A stretch of DNA of 59,899 bases from Candidatus Poribacteria bacterium (GTDB taxonomy: Bacteria; Poribacteria; WGA-4E; WGA-3G). Made by a program: the position numbers and the translations under genes. Location: positions 1 to 59,899 of the forward strand of contig PYJD01000004.1 of assembly GCA_003635315.1 (NCBI GenBank), given 5' to 3'. The notes under the pieces were generated by a model. That model searched no databases. It had not been told where the DNA came from and saw only the letters and a list, made by a program, of their open reading frames with translations. This document shows positions 53,665 to 59,899 of this stretch, one piece after another. How positions within the stretch are numbered: position 1 is the stretch's first letter; each line of letters starts with the position of its first letter.

Positions 53665-54555
53665 ATGAAACTTCCTTTTTTAGAACAGGAAATAGATGTA
53701 AGAACAGATTTACGAGAGAGTAATGACATATTGGATGATTCTTTAGCATTGAAGGAACGGATGGCAGAAGATGGTTATCTCTTAATTCGAGAATTGCATG
53801 ATAAAGATGAAGTCCTTGCAGCTCGTAGAGTAATATTAGAAAATTTAGATTCTAAGGGAATGCTGCTACCTGACGCACCGCTAATCGATGGGATTTACAA
53901 TCCTGATTATCCTGAACCAACTTCCACTGGCTCAATGGGGAATAAACATCTCACAAAACTACCAGAATTCAAAGCTGTCGTTGAGGGTGACCCGGTAATG
54001 AGTTTCTTTAATGATTTTCTTGGAGGAGAAGCTCGTACATTTGATTTTAAATGGTTACGTACTGCTGGTCCAGGATCCGGATCACATATACATTATGACA
54101 TAGTATTTATGGGTAGGGGCACAAAAGAATTATATAGTTGTTGGACACCTTTTGGTGATGTTTCATTGGATATGGGACCGATAGTGTTTTGTCTTGGATC
54201 CGATCGATTTGAAAAGGTTAGAAAGACCTACGGTCAGTCTGATGTTGACCGTGACCTAATTGAGGGACATTTTAGTCATAAACCCCTTGATGTTATAGAG
54301 AAATTTGGTGGACATTGGGCAACAACATCATTTTCTGTTGGGGATGTCATAATCTTTAGCATGTTTTTAATGCATGCCTCTCTTGTAAATACCTCGAATA
54401 AAATAAGGATTACTGCGGATACTCGTTATCAATTAGCGTCTGAACCGATTGACGAACGATGGATTGGTGAAAATCCTAAAGGTCATTATTCTTGGAAACA
54501 GAAGGATGCGAAAATTGAACCTTTAGAAGAATCAAGACGAAGGTGGGGTGTTTAA
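53665..54555 (+). CDS. PhyH-family Fe(II)/2-oxoglutarate dioxygenase
   Basis: A 296-residue phytanoyl-CoA dioxygenase-like hydroxylase. The iron ligands are visible: SHIHYDIVFMG gives HxD, and MFLMHASLVNTSNKIRITAD gives the distal His and the oxoglutarate-binding Arg. The family hydroxylates varied small molecules. Its ATG lies next to the stop of the FGE-type/sialidase fusion (TAATATG), and the PLD gene starts directly after its own stop. Substrates are unknown; the fusion neighbour hints at a sugar or its lipid conjugate. Confidence 0.88.
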   Translation: MKLPFLEQEIDVRTDLRESNDILDDSLALKERMAEDGYLLIRELHDKDEVLAARRVILENLDSKGMLLPDAPLIDGIYNPDYPEPTSTGSMGNKHLTKLPEFKAVVEGDPVMSFFNDFLGGEARTFDFKWLRTAGPGSGSHIHYDIVFMGRGTKELYSCWTPFGDVSLDMGPIVFCLGSDRFEKVRKTYGQSDVDRDLIEGHFSHKPLDVIEKFGGHWATTSFSVGDVIIFSMFLMHASLVNTSNKIRITADTRYQLASEPIDERWIGENPKGHYSWKQKDAKIEPLEESRRRWGV

Positions 54556-55656
54556 TTGATTGAATATAGAAGAGTGGATAAGGATCTGAATTATAGTCGT
54601 ATAGGAATTTGGATATATAGCAATAAATTCTCCGTCAATATGTCTATTCTTATCTTGGTGGCTTTACTGATAAATGTTATTGCCTATGGAGATAATGTTG
54701 AAACCGCTGGAGAAGGGTTATGTGAGGTATACTTTAGGGATGAAATGATTAGTAGGACTTTACCATTGGATAAACGACTCATATTAAAACTGAATTCTGC
54801 CACAGTAAGTATAGATGCTGCTCTATATGATCTTGATTCTACTCCCATCGCAATTGCTCTGATTGATGCACATAAAAGAAATGTAAAAGTACGGATTGTA
54901 ATAGAGAATGATAATGTTGGTGAAGACGAGATTAAGCTTCTTAAACATGCTGGTATTCAGGTGAAAGACGATGGAGAAAATAAAGGTTTGATGCATCATA
55001 AGTTTTTTATCATTGATGGACGTTATGTGTGGACAGGTTCATATAACACGACATTCAATGGTGCGTATAGAAATAACAATAATGTGTTATGGATAGAATC
55101 TAAAAAACTTGCTGCTAATTTCACACAAGAATTCCGTGAGATGTATATACTAAATCAGTTTGGTAAATCCTCTGATATTGAAATCCAATTCCCAATAATA
55201 ATACTTGAGGATGGTACTGAAATTAGGTCATACTTTTCTCCAGAGAATGATACGATAACACCTCTACTTAATGAAATAGAATCCGCGCAAAAATCGATCC
55301 ATTTTATGGCATTCTCATTTACTCATGATAAATTGGGTAATGCCATGCGGGAAAAATATAGGCAAGGTGTAGTTGTTAAGGGTGTTTTTGATGAAAGTGG
55401 TCTTAATCGATATTCGGAGTATCAAATAATGGAGAGAGATGGTCTATCGGTTACTGTGGATAGAACTCGTGGTGCAATGCATCACAAAGTGATCGTAATT
55501 GATGAAAAAACTGTGATTACTGGTTCATATAATTTCTCTAAGAGTGCTGAAATACGTAATACTGAAAACCTATTGATTATTAAAGGGAATAAGAAGATTG
55601 CCCAAGCATATATAGATGAATTTTACCGTCTACAGTTCCCTTTTATCAGGAGATAA
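54556..55656 (+). CDS. PLD-family protein 1 (two HKD motifs), exported
   Basis: 366 residues with two phospholipase D active-site motifs, HHKFFIIDGRYVWTGSYN near 150 and HHKVIVIDEKTVITGSYNFS near 315, both of the form HxK(x4)D. A hydrophobic segment at about 30-44 probably exports or anchors it. The start is TTG at 54556, right after the PhyH stop, with AGGTGGGG eight bases upstream; an ATG at 54640, before the hydrophobic part, is possible. Such PLDc_2 proteins cut phosphodiesters in lipids or DNA. It is closely similar to the next gene. Confidence 0.87.
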   Translation: MIEYRRVDKDLNYSRIGIWIYSNKFSVNMSILILVALLINVIAYGDNVETAGEGLCEVYFRDEMISRTLPLDKRLILKLNSATVSIDAALYDLDSTPIAIALIDAHKRNVKVRIVIENDNVGEDEIKLLKHAGIQVKDDGENKGLMHHKFFIIDGRYVWTGSYNTTFNGAYRNNNNVLWIESKKLAANFTQEFREMYILNQFGKSSDIEIQFPIIILEDGTEIRSYFSPENDTITPLLNEIESAQKSIHFMAFSFTHDKLGNAMREKYRQGVVVKGVFDESGLNRYSEYQIMERDGLSVTVDRTRGAMHHKVIVIDEKTVITGSYNFSKSAEIRNTENLLIIKGNKKIAQAYIDEFYRLQFPFIRR

Positions 55657-55707
55657 TTACAGTAGTATAAATTCCACCAATAGTTCTCCTCCTATTCATA
55701 CAAATCT

Positions 55708-56796
55708 ATGAATCAAGATTCAAATTTTAGTGAACCTGTTGAACCATCGAAGCATCGGAAATCACGATTTGTTCCTTTCTGCCTTCTCATAATTATTGCC
55801 GTAGCAATAGGCATCGGTATAAGATACTATAGGAACATACCACAGACACTGACAGAAACGGGTACATGGCAAGTGTATTTCAACGATGTGGGTAAAGGGA
55901 ATATTTCCATTTCATTGGAAGAACGACTCATAGATAAGCTAAAGATTGCCTCTGTACGTATTGATGCAGCATTGTATGATCTTGACTCTCAACCTATTGC
56001 AGATGCTTTAATTAAAGCACATCAACAAAATGTTAAGGTACGTATCTTTGCAGAAAACGATAATGTTGATGAGGAGGAATTTCAAAAGCTAAAGGCATCA
56101 GGAATACCTGTATTAGATGATGGTGATAATGAAGGCTTAATGCATCATAAATTTTTTGTAATAGACGAACGTTATGTATGGACAGGTTCATACAATCTTA
56201 CATATAGGGGAGCAAATAAGAATAACAATAACGTTGTTTGGATAGATTCACCTCCACTTGCTATGAATTACAGCCAAGAGTTTCGTGAATTGTTTGTTTT
56301 AGCAGAATATGATCGATCATCCGATCCGAATGTGCCTTTCCCTCGGATTATGCTGAATGATGGGACAGAGATTCTTACATATTTTGCCCCTGATAATGAT
56401 ACAATTTCACCTCTATTGAAAGAAATTGAATCAGCAACAAGTTCAATTGTTTTCATGGCATTTTCGTTTACCCATGATGAATTAGGCAAGGCGATGCAGG
56501 AGCAGTACAAAATGGGTATTGCTGTGAATGGTATATTTGATGCCAACCAGAAGAAGAGTAATAGGGGATATTCGGAATTTGATAGTATGAAAAAAGCGGG
56601 ATTATCAGTGAGATTGGATAAAGAGGAAGGAGCTATGCATCACAAGGTGATAATAATTGATGAAGAAACGGTGATTACCGGTTCATATAATTTCTCAAAG
56701 AATGCAGAAACAAGGAACAGTGAGAACTTATTAATTATCAAGGGGAACAAGGAAATTGCTAGTGCCTACCTTGATGAGTTTAATCGAATAAAATAG
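55708..56796 (+). CDS. PLD-family protein 2, tandem paralogue
   Basis: 362 residues. Membrane helix at about 23-41, then the same order as its neighbour: AALYDLDSQPIADALIKAHQ, first motif HHKFFVIDERYVWTGSYN, NNNNVVWIDS, then second motif HHKVIIIDEETVITGSYNFS. The two proteins match along their length except in the N-terminal anchor, so a tandem duplication is clear. ATG at 55708 lacks a good ribosome site. It ends a four-gene series with FGE-type/sialidase, PhyH and PLD 1. Confidence 0.88.
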   Translation: MNQDSNFSEPVEPSKHRKSRFVPFCLLIIIAVAIGIGIRYYRNIPQTLTETGTWQVYFNDVGKGNISISLEERLIDKLKIASVRIDAALYDLDSQPIADALIKAHQQNVKVRIFAENDNVDEEEFQKLKASGIPVLDDGDNEGLMHHKFFVIDERYVWTGSYNLTYRGANKNNNNVVWIDSPPLAMNYSQEFRELFVLAEYDRSSDPNVPFPRIMLNDGTEILTYFAPDNDTISPLLKEIESATSSIVFMAFSFTHDELGKAMQEQYKMGIAVNGIFDANQKKSNRGYSEFDSMKKAGLSVRLDKEEGAMHHKVIIIDEETVITGSYNFSKNAETRNSENLLIIKGNKEIASAYLDEFNRIK

Positions 56797-56850
56797 GATT
56801 CTGAGGGAAGGTGAAGTTAAATCTAAGGAGATTAGGATAAAATTATATAT

Positions 56851-57927
56851 CTACTTGGATTCCTGTCTTTCTCCAAGTTTAACCGTATGGTTCTGAACAC
56901 GACCATCTCTACGTATTTTTAGTATTATATCTGTTCTTGGTGTTGTAGTTCCTACCCTTCTGAGAAGCTCAAAGTAGTGTCTGATTGGATCATTATTAAA
57001 TTCGAGAATAATATCTCTTGGTAAGAGTCCGCTTTTTTGTGCAGGACTGTCTTGAATGACTCGTGTAATGAAAACCCCAAGGTCATTTGTTTCTATGTCG
57101 ACACCAAGCCATCCCCTGGAGACTTTACCATTTTTTATTATCTCATCAGCGACTGACTTAACAGTTTCTATTGGTAATGCGAAAGTAATTTCTTGTGTTT
57201 TCATCAACTGAATTGGGGGTTGTAGGAACGTCATATCAGTTTGTTCAGTTAGAATAGCGAGAATCATTCCCACCACTTCACCAGAAGTATTTATAACTGC
57301 TCCACCACTATTTCCAGGAGATATAGGTACATTAATCTTAATTAATTCATCGCAAGGATGTTCAGGTAAATACTCACAACCACTAACGATTCCAAAAGAA
57401 ACAATGGGATGATCCCCATGTGTGCTTCCGATTGTAAAAACAAAGGATCCAATATCCAATTTTTTGGAATCACCTTGTTTTACTCTTTCTGGCAATTCAT
57501 CATCGACTTTTAATACAACTAAATCAGTTAATTTATCCATTCCAATAACTTTGGCGGTAACCTTTTGATCATTGTGATAAACGACCTCAATTTTATTTGG
57601 TGAAAAACTGAATGTTGTTGTAGCAATGTATCCATTCTTATCTAATAGAATACCTGAACTAATGTCTTGTTGAAGCATCGTAATATTTCCAACATTCCTT
57701 GACAATACGTTTTTGGAAGTTCGAGTAGCTAATACTTTAACAACAGCAGGACGTGCTGTATTAATAACTTTTTTGAATTCCTTTTCAAAGAGTTGTAGGA
57801 AATTATCTTCTGCTTCAGTTGGTAAGACTATTAAGAAAAGAACAAGAAACATACATAGATATGTATGAATTAGATTGTTATTTATTAGGTTAGTCTTGAG
57901 TGGATGTAATACTTTATTATTAAACAT
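56851..57927 (-). CDS. HtrA-like protein lacking the catalytic histidine
   Basis: 358 residues: signal peptide (about 20-38), trypsin-like S1C domain and one PDZ domain (about 255-350, RGWLGVDIETNDLGVFITRV and LPRDIILEFNND). Asp135 in DKLTDLVVLK and Ser207 in SPGNSGGAV occupy the catalytic places, but the His position is Phe106 in NGYIATTTFSF. Normal HtrA has NNHV there. It may be a scaffold or sensor rather than a protease. It is the third gene of a sigma, anti-sigma, HtrA series (gap 34 bases), an order known from envelope-stress operons. AGGAT precedes the ATG. Confidence 0.85.
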   Translation of the reverse strand: MFNNKVLHPLKTNLINNNLIHTYLCMFLVLFLIVLPTEAEDNFLQLFEKEFKKVINTARPAVVKVLATRTSKNVLSRNVGNITMLQQDISSGILLDKNGYIATTTFSFSPNKIEVVYHNDQKVTAKVIGMDKLTDLVVLKVDDELPERVKQGDSKKLDIGSFVFTIGSTHGDHPIVSFGIVSGCEYLPEHPCDELIKINVPISPGNSGGAVINTSGEVVGMILAILTEQTDMTFLQPPIQLMKTQEITFALPIETVKSVADEIIKNGKVSRGWLGVDIETNDLGVFITRVIQDSPAQKSGLLPRDIILEFNNDPIRHYFELLRRVGTTTPRTDIILKIRRDGRVQNHTVKLGERQESK

Positions 57928-57961
57928 TGCTATCCTGATCCATTATTTTCGGAGTGGTTTA

Positions 57962-58555
57962 TTATAATCCTCCACCTGTGATAGGTGTAGAATAACTTAC
58001 CTGTTTTAAGACATATCTACGCTGCATTGGTTTCCCAGATACAGTGTTTGAAAAAATTGAAGAACCAATTCCTGAAGGTGTAATGCTATTCCGAAGAGTT
58101 GGAGTATTTATTCTTTGTCTTGAACCTTCGACAAAAACTGAAGACGTTTTATCATCTACCATTTTTTCTGTTTGTGTTAGTGAATCGAACTGAGTATTAT
58201 CCTTATTTTCTATATTGAATTGATATAAGAATATACCCGTGATTACCAATAACATAACCAATCCACCGCTAAGTGTCCATTTTGGGGTAATAAATTGCGT
58301 GTTCAATCGCTGCCAGAATGATAGCCTTACGGGTTGTTCTTGGATCAATTGCTGTTGTAGGGTTGATAAGAAATCAGGTGAGGGTTGCTCCTGTGGGAGT
58401 TGGTGTAACTCAGAAACAGATTCGCGGAAGAGTTCGTATTCCTTCTGACACGCTTCACAATTATCAAGATGTTCATTGAAGATTTGCAAAGACTGGTAAT
58501 CAAGCGTATCTTCTAAATGTGAAGAGAAGTTTTCCTCAATCTGTAGGCAGTTCAT
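57962..58555 (-). CDS. Zinc-finger anti-sigma factor, membrane-spanning
   Basis: A 197-residue protein with an N-terminal zf-HC2/ZAS domain, His29, Cys33 and Cys36 in the HxxxCxxC pattern (FNEHLDNCEACQKEY), and one membrane helix (about 98-112, LVMLLVITGIFLYQF), so the ZAS part faces the cytoplasm and about 80 residues face out. It should hold the upstream sigma factor inactive. Its ATG overlaps the sigma stop (ATGA) and its ribosome site GGAG lies in the sigma end. The signal that releases it is unknown. Confidence 0.9.
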   Translation of the reverse strand: MNCLQIEENFSSHLEDTLDYQSLQIFNEHLDNCEACQKEYELFRESVSELHQLPQEQPSPDFLSTLQQQLIQEQPVRLSFWQRLNTQFITPKWTLSGGLVMLLVITGIFLYQFNIENKDNTQFDSLTQTEKMVDDKTSSVFVEGSRQRINTPTLRNSITPSGIGSSIFSNTVSGKPMQRRYVLKQVSYSTPITGGGL

Positions 58556-59160
58556 ATTGTCTCCATGTATGGCTTAAGTTTGTTTTTCAACATAATTCGT
58601 GCTCGATTGATTCGAGATTTTGTCGTTCCACTTCTTAGTTCAAGTATTTTTCCTATTTCGTCATAACTTAATCCTTGAATATCCCTTAGGATGAGTGGAT
58701 ATCTATATTGTTCAGGTAGTTCAGCAATAGCGTTCTGTATAGTATGATGTAGTTCCTTCCGTTCGATAGCTATCTCGGGCTGTAATGCTGTATCTGCTGG
58801 GGCAGTAGCGATAAGATCAATATCTTCTTCATTATCTCCATTGTCGTTATTGTTTGAGGTGACATTATCAACGCGAAATTTATCGCGTCGAGATCTGTTC
58901 CGTAAATCATTCTTACATAGATTCTTAGCTATAAAATACATCCATGTTTTAAATTGTGCACGACCAGGTTTGTACCGATCAGCGGCTTTATACATTCGGA
59001 TAAAGGTCTCTTGTGCTAAGTCTTCAGCGTTATCTCTATCACCTGTAAACTTTGCGATAAAGTTTACTAATGGTTGTTGATGTCTGCGTACCAAAAGAGT
59101 GAATGCATTTTCATCACCTTTTTGGAACTGCTGCATTAATTCATCATCTAATTCTGGCAT
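58552..59160 (-). CDS. ECF-type sigma-70 factor
   Basis: 202 residues from ATG at 59160, chosen over TTG at 59214 because GGAGG lies five bases upstream. Sigma region 2 is DNAEDLAQETFIRMYKAADR and FKTWMYFIAKNLCKND; region 4 is LPEQYRYPLILRDIQGLSYD then EIGKILELRSGTTKSRINRA. Between them is an acidic linker of about 25 residues, SNNNDNGDNEEDID. It directs RNA polymerase to stress genes and is tied by overlap to its anti-sigma factor and the HtrA-like gene. Likely promoter autoregulation was not confirmed in the upstream sequence. Confidence 0.93.
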   Translation of the reverse strand: MPELDDELMQQFQKGDENAFTLLVRRHQQPLVNFIAKFTGDRDNAEDLAQETFIRMYKAADRYKPGRAQFKTWMYFIAKNLCKNDLRNRSRRDKFRVDNVTSNNNDNGDNEEDIDLIATAPADTALQPEIAIERKELHHTIQNAIAELPEQYRYPLILRDIQGLSYDEIGKILELRSGTTKSRINRARIMLKNKLKPYMETI

Positions 59161-59652
59161 CTGACCCTCCGAAGGTATATCCTCATATACACCGAAATAT
59201 GAATTCGGTTCCAAATTATTTCAATGCAAGATAATTAGAAAGACATTATTGCTTTTGACTCAACTATTTTCGTTCCCGTGTAAGATTTCAGTATTTTTAA
59301 ACAGTTATAGATTGTGGTTGTCAATCATCGTCTGTAAAAATTCAATCTGTATTAGCAATTTACCATAGTTTAATATGTCATTTATTAGGGTTAGCACATC
59401 TTGACCGATAGACTAATATCGTGTATTATATCTGATATTTTAAGATATTTAGATTAAAAAAACAAGACTGAAACTTGTATAAATCAACAAAGATTACATA
59501 TTACATGTGTTGAAATTTTATCATTTTGGTGGCGTTAATGTCAAATTTAGTAGATTCTACTATAGTTTGGACAGTTTTAAGATATTTAAAGACAAAACGT
59601 AGGAAAGAGGTTATCCTTTTAAAATATAACAATTTTTCGAAAGGATATAACA
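59161..59652. other. AT-rich intergenic region before the second transposase
   Basis: About 490 bases. The left part should hold the sigma operon promoter on the minus strand, but no clear pair of boxes was found. The right part includes the left portion of the insertion sequence whose transposase starts at 59653; its end could not be fixed. Confidence 0.4.
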
Positions 59653-59670
59653 ATGAAACCTCTTTCCTAC
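59600..59670 (+). promoter_or_regulatory. Inverted repeat enclosing the transposase ribosome site and start
   Basis: GTAGGAAAGAGGTT (59600-59613) is perfectly complementary to 59657-59670, whose second arm is the coding sequence just after the ATG. The ribosome site AAAGGAT (near 59639-59645) and ATG (59653) lie in the loop or its edge. Read-through RNA from outside could fold and block translation. Confidence 0.6.
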
Positions 59671-59899
59671 ATATATAAAATGTTATCAGAATATCAGTCG
59701 GTCTTCAAGTATAATAACTTCAAACATTTTCAAACAGTCGTAATGGGTTTGATCAATACACCGCATCGTGGAACGATGACACAGATTTATCAATCAACAA
59801 GACCTACAACAACATATTGGGCTTTAGCGAAGTTTCTATCTCGTAGCAAATGGTGTCTTGACAAAGTCACATCCGTTCTGACACAACAAGTTCAGAAAG
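59653..59899 (+). CDS. Transposase N-terminus, cut by window end
   Basis: An open frame of 82 codons runs to the end of the window without a stop. It begins MKPLSYIYKML, then FKHFQTVVMGLI and the phrases TTTYWALAKFLSRSKWCLDK and VTSVLTQQVQK. The FLSRSKW phrase is typical of the N-terminal part of IS701/IS4-like DDE transposases. The catalytic residues are outside the window. AAAGGAT precedes the ATG. Confidence 0.7.
   Translation, partial: MKPLSYIYKMLSEYQSVFKYNNFKHFQTVVMGLINTPHRGTMTQIYQSTRPTTTYWALAKFLSRSKWCLDKVTSVLTQQVQK

Noticed and set aside
1..59899. tRNA, rRNA genes or a replication origin
   Set aside because: No cloverleaf, rRNA core sequence, DnaA box cluster or dnaA/dnaN neighbourhood was recognised by eye; a covariance search would be needed to exclude tRNAs.

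Overview
The window is AT-rich bacterial chromosome (by eye about one third G+C). I think it comes from Candidatus Poribacteria or a nearby marine lineage with planctomycete-like gene content. The evidence is two PSCyt/PSD1 + DUF1501 gene pairs, three Gfo/Idh/MocA oxidoreductases, a DUF6785 membrane protein, a DUF4432 sugar epimerase-like protein, a PhyH dioxygenase, an FGE-type/sialidase fusion, an archaeal-type phosphopantothenate synthetase and many short repeats. No rRNA or tRNA gene was seen, so the taxonomic call stays tentative.

Layout. 1-0.9 kb: an IS630-family transposase with a -1 frameshift site. 1-5.4 kb: a secreted DUF1501/PSCyt-PSD1 operon on the minus strand. 5.8-9.4 kb: a two-gene heterodimeric ABC exporter whose first gene appears to start at AUU. 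9.4-16.2 kb: an AlkD-like glycosylase, a 27-bp tandem array, a DUF6785 protein coupled to phosphopantothenate synthetase, a TPR protein, a VOC protein and an oxidoreductase. 16.2-23 kb: an oxidoreductase, a DUF58 protein, a DUF3352-like exported protein, a DUF4432 protein and a MetE-like methyltransferase. 23-28.8 kb: a gene-poor, decaying stretch with a two-copy structured non-coding repeat, MITEs, a dead DUF262/HNH gene, an IS630 stub, a coupled pair of very small genes and a lone TIR-like NADase candidate. 28.3-31.9 kb: a sulfur-trafficking cassette (TusA-OsmC fusion, DUF5694, DsrE, TusA) bracketed by two inverted-repeat elements with the same 20-base end. 31.9-36.2 kb: an S1/P1 nuclease-like protein, a DUF362 protein, a hairpin repeat array, then MurQ and a sugar kinase for MurNAc recycling. 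36.4-43.6 kb: exported lipoproteins (Ycf48-like, two orphan ABC binding proteins), small membrane proteins, a Nudix hydrolase, gamma-glutamyltransferase and a glutaredoxin-like protein. 43.8-50.4 kb: an oxidoreductase and a second DUF1501/PSCyt-PSD1 set. 50.6-56.8 kb: an acidic anchored protein, the FGE-type/sialidase fusion with PhyH, and two tandem PLD-family proteins. 56.8-59.2 kb: a sigma factor, anti-sigma and HtrA-like operon in which the HtrA protein lacks the catalytic histidine. A second transposase begins at 59.65 kb and runs off the window.

Themes: breakdown of external polymers and sugars (PSD1/DUF1501, oxidoreductases, sialidase-like protein, DUF4432), envelope maintenance (MurQ/kinase, sigma/anti-sigma/HtrA-like), sulfur and thiol chemistry, and dense miniature repeats. 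At least five TA-flanked MITEs of 109-113 bp share termini near TACCATTTCT. A second repeat family combines the end CCATAGGTGTCAACTTAAGG with hairpins of the type GGTTCGGTT...AACCGAACC. The best candidates for undescribed biology are the paired non-coding element with compensatory base changes (23.36 and 24.11 kb), the repeat-bracketed sulfur cassette, the HtrA-like protein without histidine in a sigma operon, and the bacterial use of an archaeal-type CoA enzyme.
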